Source: Nonomuraea muscovyensis
GTDB lineage: Bacteria > Actinomycetota > Actinomycetes > Streptosporangiales > Streptosporangiaceae
Reading direction: 5' to 3'
Length of the DNA stretch: 64,000 bases
NCBI RefSeq assembly: GCF_014207745.1
Contig: NZ_JACHJB010000001.1
Coordinates: 1,426,001-1,490,000, forward strand
In this document: positions 1 to 7,978 of the stretch, one piece after another
How the letters are laid out: the number at the start of each line of letters is the position of its first letter
Position numbering within the stretch: the first letter of the stretch is position 1
The notes under the pieces: generated by a model
Seen by the model: the letters and a program-made list of their open reading frames with translations, nothing else
Databases searched by the model: none
What the model was told of the DNA's origin: nothing
Position numbers and translations under genes: made by a program

Positions 1-1002
1 CTGCCCGGGGTCGAGCTGTACTACGCGGTCAAGGCCAATCCGGATCCGGAGCTGCTGCGGGTGCTGGAGCCGCACGTGGACGGGTTCGAGGTGTCGTCGG
101 CCGGGGAGCACGCCCACGTGGCGGCCCTGTTCCCGGGCAAGCCGCTGGCGCTGGCGGGGCCCGGCAAGACCGACGCGGAGCTGCGGCTGCCGCACCACCG
201 CATCCACGTCGAGTCGCCCAACGAACTGCGGCGCCTGCTCGCCACCGGGCTGGCGGCCGACGTGCTGCTGCGGATCAACCCCGGCCTGCCGGTCGAGGGG
301 GCCGCGCTGACGATGAGCGGCCCGTTCGGCATGGACGAGGAGGGGGTGGCGGAGTGCCTGCCGCTCTTCTCCGGGCGGGTGCGGCTGCGCGGCCTGCACG
401 CCCATCTGGCCAGCGGCCTGGACGCCCCGCAACTGCTCCGGCTGGCCGAGCGGCTGCTGGACACCCCCCATGACGAGGTCAACCTGGGCGGGGGCATGGC
501 GGTGTCCTACTCCGCGTCCTCCCCCGCGTCCTCGTCCGCGTCCTCCTCTGGGCTGGGCCCGGTATTCGACTGGGCCGGGTACGGCCGGGGGCTGGCCGGG
601 CTGCGCCGCGCCGGGCAGCGGGTGCGGATCGAGCCGGGCCGGGCGCTGACGGCGTACTGCGGCTCGTACGTGACCCGGGTCGTCGACGTCAAGCGGGTGC
701 GCGGCGAGGTGTTCGCGATCGTGCGGGGCGGCACGCACCACCTGCGCACACCGGCCGCCAAGGGGCACGACCAGCCGTTCGCCGTGCTGCCTACGGGTGA
801 CGGGCCTGGAGCGGAAGGGGAGCCGGTCACGTTCGTGGGGCAGCTCTGCACCCCTAAAGACGTCTTTGCCCGAAAAATCGTGACTTCGGTACGGGTGGGG
901 GACACGGTGGTGTTCGCGATGGCCGGGGCCTACGCCTGGAACATCTCCCACCACGACTTCCTCATGCACCCGCACCCGGGCTTCCACTACTTGCGGGGTT
1001 GA
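1..1002 (+). CDS. Type III PLP-dependent decarboxylase (DAP/ornithine decarboxylase fold), 5' truncated
   Basis: The reading frame is open from the first base, so the true start lies outside the window; 333 residues are visible. It opens with LYYAVKANPD, whose lysine is the PLP-binding residue of fold-type III decarboxylases. NLGGGM is the glycine-rich phosphate loop, RIEPGRA the EPGR motif, and QLCTPKD carries the Cys and Asp that complete the partner subunit's active site. The ending (AYAWNISHHDFLMHPHPGF) resembles decarboxylases found near siderophore or polyamine genes, so the substrate could be diaminopimelate, ornithine or another amino acid; this cannot be settled here. A Ser/Ala-rich insertion follows the glycine loop. 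The 3' end overlaps adnB tail-to-tail by 41 nt, inside a 15-bp tandem repeat. Confidence 0.85.
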   Translation: MPGVELYYAVKANPDPELLRVLEPHVDGFEVSSAGEHAHVAALFPGKPLALAGPGKTDAELRLPHHRIHVESPNELRRLLATGLAADVLLRINPGLPVEGAALTMSGPFGMDEEGVAECLPLFSGRVRLRGLHAHLASGLDAPQLLRLAERLLDTPHDEVNLGGGMAVSYSASSPASSSASSSGLGPVFDWAGYGRGLAGLRRAGQRVRIEPGRALTAYCGSYVTRVVDVKRVRGEVFAIVRGGTHHLRTPAAKGHDQPFAVLPTGDGPGAEGEPVTFVGQLCTPKDVFARKIVTSVRVGDTVVFAMAGAYAWNISHHDFLMHPHPGFHYLRG

Positions 1003-4000
1003 CCGGTGCGGGGTTGACCGGCGCCTGGTTGACCGGCGCCTGGTTGACCGGGACCGACTCGACGAGCGCCACCAGGCCGTCCGCGTCGAGCAGGTCCACC
1101 GGGCGGACGGTCCGGTTGGCGCGTACGTAGTGGAAGGCCGCGCTGACGCGGTCGAGCGGCACGCCCGCCAGGTGTGCCCAGGCCAGGCGGTAGGCGGCGA
1201 GCTGCACCGAGGCGGCCCGCGCCGCCTTGCCCGTGGGCGGCTCGCCGGTCTTCCAGTCGACCACCTCGTAGCGGCCGCCGGGCAGCTCGAAGACCGCGTC
1301 CATCCGGCCGCGCACCAGCCGGTCGGCGATCATGGTCTCGAACGGCACCTCCAGGTCGAGCGGCCGGCGTTCGGCCCACTCGCTCTCCTCGAAGCGCTCC
1401 TGCAGCTCCGCCAGCCGCACGTCGGCCTCCTCGATCTCGTCGATGAGGTCGAGGTCGAAGTCGTCGAGCAGCCGCTGCTGGTCCCAGCGCGTCTCCAGCC
1501 ACTTGTGGAACGACGTGCCGCGGCGCGCCAGCGGGGCCGGCTTGACCGGGACCGGGCGGCGGATCCGGCGGGCCAGCTCGCGGGCGTCGGCCGCCAGCGT
1601 GACCAGCGACGACACGGTCAGCTTGGACGGCAGCTCGACGATCGTGGCGGTGCGCCGCCGGTGCTGCTCCCGCTCGCGCAGCAGCAGGTCGGTGTCGCGT
1701 TCCCAGGCGCGGACGCGCTCCTCCTCGAACGCGCGCACCGGCTCGTCGTCGGCGGGGGCCGGCGTGCCGGCCAGCGCCTCCTCGACCAGGCGGGCGCCGT
1801 CGAGGACCGACTCGTAGCGCAGGCCCTCGGGCGTGACCGGCCAGACGGCCTCGGCGGGCTCGGCCAGCAGCGGGTTGGTCTCGCCGTCGCGAAGCCCGGG
1901 CGCCCAGAACGCCACCTTGTCGGCGGTGTCGCGGATCTCCAGCAGGAAGTCGGACGGCTCCAGCGGCCTGGAGGCGGTGCCCCAGCGGTAGCCGGAGGCG
2001 ATGAGGTGGTAGTGGGCCCGCGTGACGGCCACGTAGGCCAGCCGGCGTTCCTCCATCAGGTCGCGCTCGCGGCAGCTCTCGTCGAACGCGGCCAGCTCGT
2101 CCTTGGTCAGCCCGGTCAGCCGGGGCAGGTCGGCGACGTCGCCGCGCAGCGGGTAGGGCAGCTTGCGCGGGTTGTCGGTCCAGCGGCTGTTGGTGACCGG
2201 GGTGGCGGGGAACATGCTGCCGGTGGCGATCGTGCCCTTGGAGCTGATGAGCTGCGACAGGCCCGGCACGACCACGACGGGCCACTCCAGTCCCTTGGAG
2301 GCGTGCACGGTCATCAGCTTGACGCTGTTGCTCTCGCCGACCCTGCCGGCCTCCAGCCCGAACTCCTCGCTCTCGGCCGCCTGCAGGTAGGCGAGGAACG
2401 CCCCGAGCGTCGGGTCCTCCGAGTCGCCCGCGAAGCGCGAGGCCGCGTCGAGGAACGCGTCGAGGTCGGCGCGGGCGGCGAACGCGCTGACCGTGCCGCC
2501 GCGGGCCGCCACCTCGATGTCGAGGCCGAGCCGCCGCTCCACCTCGGTGATCAGGTCCGGGAGCGGCTGGGCGGTGTGCGCGCGGAGCTGGCGCAGCTCG
2601 TAGGCCAGGGTGACCAGCCGGGTGCGCGCCAGCGGCGAGAACGCCTCCAGCCACTCCTGCCGGTCGGGCAGCTCGTCGAGCGCGTCGACGAGGCTGCCGC
2701 GTTCCTCGGCCAGGTCGGCCACCACCTGGTCGAGCGGGTCGCGCTCGCGGCGGCTCTCGCGGGCCTCGCGGGTCAGCTCCCTGGCGTACTCGCCCAGCAC
2801 CCTCAGGTCGGCGGGGCCGATCCGCCAGCGCGGCCCGGCCAGCAGCCGGGCCAGGGCGTCGCCTGCCGTCGGGTCGTAGAGCACGCGCAGGGTGGCCACG
2901 ATGTCGCTCACCTCGGGCACGGTGAGCAGGCCGCCCAGGCCCACCACCTCGACCGGGATGTCACGCTCTTCGAGCGCCCTGCGCAGCGCCGGGAACTGCG
3001 ACCGTTTGCGCGCCAGGATCGCCACGTCCTGGGGTTGCAGAGCGGGCGTCTTCTTGCGTTCGCCCTCGCCCCAGGGCAGGCCGTCGGGCGCCACCTCCTG
3101 GCCGAGGATCCTGGCCAGGCCGTCGGCGATCCAGCGCGCCTCGTCCTCGGCCGTCTCGTGGAAGGCGCAGGTGACGCGGCCCCGGTCCACCCGGTTGGGG
3201 CCGGGGACGAGCACGGGCACCTCGCGCGCCTCCATGCGCAGCGGGAGCTGGACCCGGGCCGCCACGTCGAGGACCCGGTCGCCGTTGCGGAAACTCACGC
3301 TGAGCTGGCGCACCTGCGCCGGGTCGCCCGCCCGGGTCCGGAAGTCGGCGGGGAAGCGGCGCAGGTTGCCGGCCGAGGCGCCGCGCCAGCCGTAGATCGA
3401 CTGGCAGGGGTCGCCCACGGCCGTGACCGGGTGGCCGCCGCCGTACAGGCTCTTGAGCAGGACGAGCTGGGCGTGGCTGGTGTCCTGGTACTCGTCCAGC
3501 AGCACGACGGAGAAGCGGGACCGCTCGATCTCGCCGACCTCCTTGTGGTTGGCGGCGATCCGCGCGGCCAGCGCCATCTGGTCGCCGTAGTCGATGACCT
3601 CGCGGGCGCGCTTGAGCCGTTCGTACGCCTCCACCAGCGGGAGGAGCTGCTCCCTGGCCCCCTGGACGCTGATGGGGCGGCGTTGGGCGAGTGTGGTGCG
3701 GCCGGAGAGCCGGCCGTGCAGGTCGTCCAGCCACTCCCCCACCCGGCGCACGTCGGCGGCGGCGCGCAGGTGCTCCGACAGCTCGCCGGCGAGCTCCAGC
3801 ACGGCGGCGGTGACCGACGGCGGGCCCAGCTCGATCCGGTCCATCGGGCCGTCGTACATCGCCACCACCCTGGAGGCGAGCTGCCACGACACGGCGGGCG
3901 TGACCAGGCGCATGGTCGGCTCCATCGCCTCGCGCAGCGCGTGGTCAGTGACCAGGCGGGCGGCGTAGGCGTGGTAGGTGGAGACGGTCGGCTCGTTGTC

Positions 4001-4294
4001 GAGCAGCTCCGGCTCGACCAAGCCGGCCTCGGCCAGGCCGTTGAGCCGCTCGCGGACGCGGGTGGCGAGCTCGGCGGCGGCCTTGCGGGTGAACGTCAGG
4101 CCGAGCACGTTCTCGGGCCTGACCAGGCCGCGCGCCACCAGCCAGACGACCCGGCCGGCCATCGTCTCGCTCTTGCCGGAGCCGGCGCCGGCCATGACGA
4201 CCATGGGTTCGAGGGGGGCCTGGACGACGTCGGCCTGTTCGGGGGTGGGCGGCAGGATGCCGAGCTTGCCGGCCAGTTCGGCGGGGGTCAGCAC
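962..4294 (-). CDS. adnB: AdnB-like helicase-nuclease subunit (UvrD/RecB family)
   Basis: 1110 residues. With AdnA it should form the actinobacterial helicase-nuclease that resects double-strand breaks for recombination. Seen in order: Walker A AGAGSGKSE (about residue 40), DEXX box LLDEYQDTS (about 265), PCQSIYGWRGA, motif V region LMTVHASKGLEW, and a C-terminal PD-(D/E)XK nuclease with EVVDWKTGEPP and a QLAAYRLAW helix (about 1010-1030). A motor plus a nuclease in both subunits is the AdnAB signature, unlike AddAB or RecBCD. The GTG start overlaps the adnA stop in GTGCTGA, implying translational coupling. The last 25 residues are APVNQ/P repeats that overlap the convergent decarboxylase gene; they lie outside the family domains and may be dispensable. 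Confidence 0.92.
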   Translation of the reverse strand: MLTPAELAGKLGILPPTPEQADVVQAPLEPMVVMAGAGSGKSETMAGRVVWLVARGLVRPENVLGLTFTRKAAAELATRVRERLNGLAEAGLVEPELLDNEPTVSTYHAYAARLVTDHALREAMEPTMRLVTPAVSWQLASRVVAMYDGPMDRIELGPPSVTAAVLELAGELSEHLRAAADVRRVGEWLDDLHGRLSGRTTLAQRRPISVQGAREQLLPLVEAYERLKRAREVIDYGDQMALAARIAANHKEVGEIERSRFSVVLLDEYQDTSHAQLVLLKSLYGGGHPVTAVGDPCQSIYGWRGASAGNLRRFPADFRTRAGDPAQVRQLSVSFRNGDRVLDVAARVQLPLRMEAREVPVLVPGPNRVDRGRVTCAFHETAEDEARWIADGLARILGQEVAPDGLPWGEGERKKTPALQPQDVAILARKRSQFPALRRALEERDIPVEVVGLGGLLTVPEVSDIVATLRVLYDPTAGDALARLLAGPRWRIGPADLRVLGEYARELTREARESRRERDPLDQVVADLAEERGSLVDALDELPDRQEWLEAFSPLARTRLVTLAYELRQLRAHTAQPLPDLITEVERRLGLDIEVAARGGTVSAFAARADLDAFLDAASRFAGDSEDPTLGAFLAYLQAAESEEFGLEAGRVGESNSVKLMTVHASKGLEWPVVVVPGLSQLISSKGTIATGSMFPATPVTNSRWTDNPRKLPYPLRGDVADLPRLTGLTKDELAAFDESCRERDLMEERRLAYVAVTRAHYHLIASGYRWGTASRPLEPSDFLLEIRDTADKVAFWAPGLRDGETNPLLAEPAEAVWPVTPEGLRYESVLDGARLVEEALAGTPAPADDEPVRAFEEERVRAWERDTDLLLREREQHRRRTATIVELPSKLTVSSLVTLAADARELARRIRRPVPVKPAPLARRGTSFHKWLETRWDQQRLLDDFDLDLIDEIEEADVRLAELQERFEESEWAERRPLDLEVPFETMIADRLVRGRMDAVFELPGGRYEVVDWKTGEPPTGKAARAASVQLAAYRLAWAHLAGVPLDRVSAAFHYVRANRTVRPVDLLDADGLVALVESVPVNQAPVNQAPVNPAPVNPASSGSPGAGA
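997..1050. repeat. 15-bp tandem repeat at the convergent gene ends
   Basis: A unit close to GGTTGACCGGCGCCT is repeated about 3.5 times. On the plus strand each unit carries a TGA in the frame of the decarboxylase (1000, 1015, 1030, 1045), giving serial stop codons. On the minus strand the same bases encode the APVNQ/P repeats at the C-terminus of AdnB. Confidence 0.85.
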
Positions 4295-7200
4295 ACCTGG
4301 CCCCCGCTGTCGTTGACCGGGCAGCTCGCCTTGGCCGCGCAGGTGCGGCAGCCGTCGTTGGCCTTGGCCTGGAAGAAGGGCCCGGACATGCCGATCGCGA
4401 CGGTGTCGACGAGGTCTCCGGCCCAGCCGGGGTCCGGGTCGTCGGCGAGGGCGCCCTGCTGCTGCTCCAGCGCGTCGTTGCGGCCGGCCGCCTTGCCGAG
4501 CTGGACGAGGGCGGCGCCGCCCGGCTCGGTCATGCCGTGCCGGGCGAACGCGCCGAGCAGCGCGGCGAGCTGGTAGACGCCGAGCTGGGGGTGGCGGTCC
4601 AGCTCGCCCGCCTTGGGCTTGGAGCCGCCGGTCTTGAGGTCGATGATCACGGCCCGGCCCTCGGAGTCGCGTTCGACCCGGTCGACACGGCCCTTGATCT
4701 GCACCCCGTCGCCGACCATGGCCGTGAAGCCCTCCTCCAGGGCGACCAGCTCGCGGGGGTTCTCCTTGTGCCAGCGCAGGAACTTGGTGATCATCTGCTC
4801 GGCGACCTGGCGCTGCTTGCGGTTGAACCAGACGCCGCCGAAGTCGAGCTCGGTCCAGATCTCGTCCAGGCGCCTGCCGAGCAGGTCCTCGCTCGGCAGA
4901 TCGGTGGCGGCGAGCACGGCGAGCGCGTGGATGATCGTGCCGAGCCCCTGGGCCGAGCTGGTGCCGCCCGCGCCGACGGCCGTCTCCAACAGCCAGCGCA
5001 GGCCGCACTTGGTGAAGCTCTCCACGGCCGACGGCGAGATGCTGACCGTGTCGTCGGGCCAGCTCAGCGGCCGGTCGTCGGTCATCGTGGTCAGGGCGTA
5101 CCACTCGTTGGGGTGGGCGCCCTGGACGCCGGCGGCGGCGAGCCGGGCGAGCTGCTGGGCCGCCTTGCGTCGCATGCCGGCCGGCCTGGTGGGGTCGGTG
5201 ACGGCGCTTCTGAGGTCGGCGACCAGTGCCGACATGGTGAGCCAGCGCGCCCGGTCGTCGACCGTGGCCGTCTCGACCGCGCCCGGCATCAGCTCCGTCA
5301 GGAACCTCGACGGCCGCTCGTCGGTGTCCTCGCCGCCGACGGCCGTGACGACCAGGCGGCGCCGGGCCCGCGTGGCGGCCACGTAGAACAGCCTGCGCTC
5401 CTCGGCGAGCAGCTTGGACGTCAGCGACGCCGCGTTGGGACTGGCCCCCTCGACCAGCTCCACCAGGTCCTCGACGCCCAGCATCGAGCCGCGCAGCCGC
5501 AGGTCGGGCCAGACGCCCTCCTGGACGCCCGCCACCACGACCACGTCCCACTCCAGGCCCTTGGACCGGTGGGCGGTCAGCACCCGCACCGCGTCGCCGT
5601 CGGGGGCCCGCTCGGCCAGCGTGTCGCCCGGGATCTCCTGGGACGCCAGGTCGTCGAGGAAGACCTCGGGGCCCGCCTTGGGCATCCGGTCCACGAACCT
5701 GGCCGCCTGGTCGAACAGCGCCACCACGGCGTCGAGGTCGCGGTCGGCCTGCGCGCCCCTGGCGCCGCCGGACAGGCTCATCTCGGTCCACCGCTCGGCC
5801 AGGCCGCTCGCCTGCCAGACGGCCCACAGGATGTCCTCCGCGCTGCCCTGGGCCCGTACGGCCTCGCCCGCGGTGGCGAGCAGCTTGGCGGCCCGTTCGG
5901 CGGGCAGCGCGATGTGCGGCTCGATCCGGGTCAGCTCGCGCGCGTCGCGCAGCGCGGCGACCAGCAGCTCGCCGGACGTGCGCCGGGTCTCGTGGTCGTC
6001 CGGCGCGGCCTCGTTCTCGGCGATCTTGAGTGCGCGGCGGAGTCGGCGCACGCCGATCATGTCGGTGCCGCCGAGCGGGCCGGTGAGCAGTTCCTCGGCC
6101 ACGCCCTCGTCGAGCGCCCCCGGGTCGAGGGCGACCCGGAGCATCGTCAGCAGGGGGCGTACGCCGGGCTCCTGGGCGATCGGCACCTCGTCGCCGGCCA
6201 CCATGGTCGGCACGCCGGCGCTGACCAGGGCCCGCCGCAGCAGCGGCACCTGCCTGGACGCGGAGCGCACGAGCACCGCCATCCGGTGCCACGGCACGCC
6301 GTCGATGAGGTGGGCGCGGCGCAGCGCGTCGGCCACGACAGCCGCCTCCTGGCTGGTGCTGTCGGCGAGCAGCACCCGCACCTCGCCGGGGTCGGCCTCG
6401 GGCAGGGTCAGCAGGTCGCGGTGGCCGTGCATGCGCCGCACCGGCGCGGCGGGAGCGGACTGCGGCTCGGGCCGGGGCTCGGCGGCGAGGCCGGGCAGAT
6501 CGGGCAGGTCAGGCAGGCCGGGCGGGCCGGGCGGGCCGGGCGGGTGGCCGTCCGTACGGTCCGGCGCGGGATCGGGGAGGGGGTCGGCAGGGAGGGGCGC
6601 GGGAGGGAGGGGCACGGCGGGGAGAGGCGCGGCGGGGAGGCGGGCGGCGACGCGGCGGGAGGCCTCCAGGAGGTCGGCGCCGCTCCGGCGGCAGACGCGC
6701 AGCGCCAGGACCGGGGCGTCGCGGCCGTCGAGCGTGCGGAACCGTTCGGGGAACTTCAGGATCCCGCGCACGTCGGCCCCGCGGAAGCCGTAGATCGACT
6801 GGTCCGGGTCGCCCACCGCGACGAGGTCGCGCCCGTCGCCCGCGAGCTGCTGCAGCAGGAACTCCTGAGCCGGGTCGGTGTCTTGGTACTCGTCCACGAA
6901 CACCACGTCGTGCGCGGCCCGCTCCCGGCGGCGCACGTCGGGGTCGGCCAGCAGCCCCGCCGCGGCCCTGATCAGCTCGGCGTAGTCGAGCGCCGGCTCG
7001 GGGTCGAGGTCGAAGCGCCGCTGATAACGCGTGGAGAAGCGGCCCGCGGCCACCCAGTCGGCCCTGCCGTACCGCCTGCCGAGCTCTTCGAGCCGCTCCC
7101 CGTCGAGGCCCCGCTCGGCGGCACGGGACAGGAAGTCGCGCAGCTCCTCGGCGAACCCGCGCGTCTTGAGCGCCTCGCGCAGCGACTCGGGCCACTCGCG

Positions 7201-7638
7201 GGCCCCGTCCTCCAGCTCGCCGTGCAGCAGCCGCCGGATCTCCAGAAGCTGCTCGGGGCCGGTGAGCAGCCGCGGCGGCGCCTCACCGGCGAGCACCGCC
7301 TCGCGGCGCAGCAGCGCGTACGCGTAGCTGTGGAAGGTGAGCGCCAGCGGTGTCCTGGTGGTGCGGCGCAGCCGGGCGGTCACCCGTTCGCGCAGCTCAC
7401 CGGCGGCCTTGCGGCTGTAGGTGAGGATGAGCACCCGCTCGGGATCGGTGCCGCGGCGCTCGATCCGTTGGACGACCGACTCGACGATGGTCGTGGTCTT
7501 GCCGGTGCCCGGCCCGGCGAGCACGAGCATCGGGCCGCCGCGATGGGCGACCACGGCACGCTGATGCTCATCGAGCACAGGGGCCTCGGCGCGTCCCGTG
7601 CCCCCGCGCCGCACCAGCCGCCAGGTCTGACCACTCAC
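4288..7638 (-). CDS. adnA: AdnA-like helicase-nuclease subunit (UvrD/RecB family, Fe-S nuclease domain)
   Basis: 1116 residues. The GTG start is chosen because GGTGGAA lies about 9 nt upstream and the preceding reading frame is low-complexity. Motifs: Walker A LAGPGTGKTTT (about residue 43), VFVDEYQDTD (about 250), DPDQSIYGFRGAD, VLTAHRSKGLEWD, and a C-terminal nuclease with VIIDLKTGGSKPKAGE and QLGVYQLA (about 1000). One Cys in TKCGLRW (about 880) plus C-x2-C-x5-C near the C-terminus (CRTCAAKASC) fits a 4Fe-4S-stapled RecB nuclease domain. A Pro/Leu-rich linker of roughly 70 residues (minus strand of about 6440-6620) interrupts the motor domain and is not a usual conserved part. It forms an operon with adnB through a 7-nt overlap. 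The terminal Cys is forced by the GTGCTGA junction. Confidence 0.92.
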   Translation of the reverse strand: MSGQTWRLVRRGGTGRAEAPVLDEHQRAVVAHRGGPMLVLAGPGTGKTTTIVESVVQRIERRGTDPERVLILTYSRKAAGELRERVTARLRRTTRTPLALTFHSYAYALLRREAVLAGEAPPRLLTGPEQLLEIRRLLHGELEDGAREWPESLREALKTRGFAEELRDFLSRAAERGLDGERLEELGRRYGRADWVAAGRFSTRYQRRFDLDPEPALDYAELIRAAAGLLADPDVRRRERAAHDVVFVDEYQDTDPAQEFLLQQLAGDGRDLVAVGDPDQSIYGFRGADVRGILKFPERFRTLDGRDAPVLALRVCRRSGADLLEASRRVAARLPAAPLPAVPLPPAPLPADPLPDPAPDRTDGHPPGPPGPPGLPDLPDLPGLAAEPRPEPQSAPAAPVRRMHGHRDLLTLPEADPGEVRVLLADSTSQEAAVVADALRRAHLIDGVPWHRMAVLVRSASRQVPLLRRALVSAGVPTMVAGDEVPIAQEPGVRPLLTMLRVALDPGALDEGVAEELLTGPLGGTDMIGVRRLRRALKIAENEAAPDDHETRRTSGELLVAALRDARELTRIEPHIALPAERAAKLLATAGEAVRAQGSAEDILWAVWQASGLAERWTEMSLSGGARGAQADRDLDAVVALFDQAARFVDRMPKAGPEVFLDDLASQEIPGDTLAERAPDGDAVRVLTAHRSKGLEWDVVVVAGVQEGVWPDLRLRGSMLGVEDLVELVEGASPNAASLTSKLLAEERRLFYVAATRARRRLVVTAVGGEDTDERPSRFLTELMPGAVETATVDDRARWLTMSALVADLRSAVTDPTRPAGMRRKAAQQLARLAAAGVQGAHPNEWYALTTMTDDRPLSWPDDTVSISPSAVESFTKCGLRWLLETAVGAGGTSSAQGLGTIIHALAVLAATDLPSEDLLGRRLDEIWTELDFGGVWFNRKQRQVAEQMITKFLRWHKENPRELVALEEGFTAMVGDGVQIKGRVDRVERDSEGRAVIIDLKTGGSKPKAGELDRHPQLGVYQLAALLGAFARHGMTEPGGAALVQLGKAAGRNDALEQQQGALADDPDPGWAGDLVDTVAIGMSGPFFQAKANDGCRTCAAKASCPVNDSGGQVC

Positions 7639-7793
7639 AGCACTAGATTCCACCAGACCACAGGGGTAGATCGTGCCGGGTTGACCGGTCTTCTCGCGAG
7701 ATCCGCCCACCGTAGCGGCGCGGGGAGCCGATTTCCCGCCGACACGCCGCAGGCCGGAGCAGGTCCGACCGTACCGGAGCGGACCGGGACAGG

Positions 7794-7907
7794 TCAGGCG
7801 GGGCGTCGGAGGACGGCCGCGAAAAGGGCGTGGAGCAGGCGCATCACCAGCGCCTCCAGGAGCATGAACGCCACCTTCGCGAGCACCGAAGCCATGAATC
7901 CGGACAC
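7794..7907 (-). CDS. Small hydrophobic helical peptide upstream of adnA
   Basis: A 37-residue frame beginning MSGFMASVLAKVAFMLLEAL and ending LFAAVLRRPA. The GTG start has GAGG six nt upstream; an internal ATG at 7895 is the alternative. The product is one long Leu/Ala/Val/Met helix with sparse charges (K, E, R, H) and an Arg-Arg tail, so it should insert into or lie on the membrane. It sits 156 nt upstream of adnA and is preceded by an AT-richer stretch (7920-7970) that probably carries its promoter. I do not recognise a family. It could be a small membrane regulator, or a chance frame in the adnA leader; the start signal and the lack of Pro/Arg-rich shadow character favour a real gene. Confidence 0.5.
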   Translation of the reverse strand: MSGFMASVLAKVAFMLLEALVMRLLHALFAAVLRRPA

Positions 7908-7978
7908 TGAGCACCTCTAGGGGGAGAGTAGGTATTTAGTGGCAGATTTCACCATAAACGCGGCGAGATAGATACGGC

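Noticed and set aside
1130-7920. Very long plus-strand frames opposite adnA and adnB (over 1100 codons each)
   Set aside because: They mirror the minus-strand helicase genes, are Gly/Ala/Arg/Val/Gln-rich without motifs, and arise from high GC in the third position.
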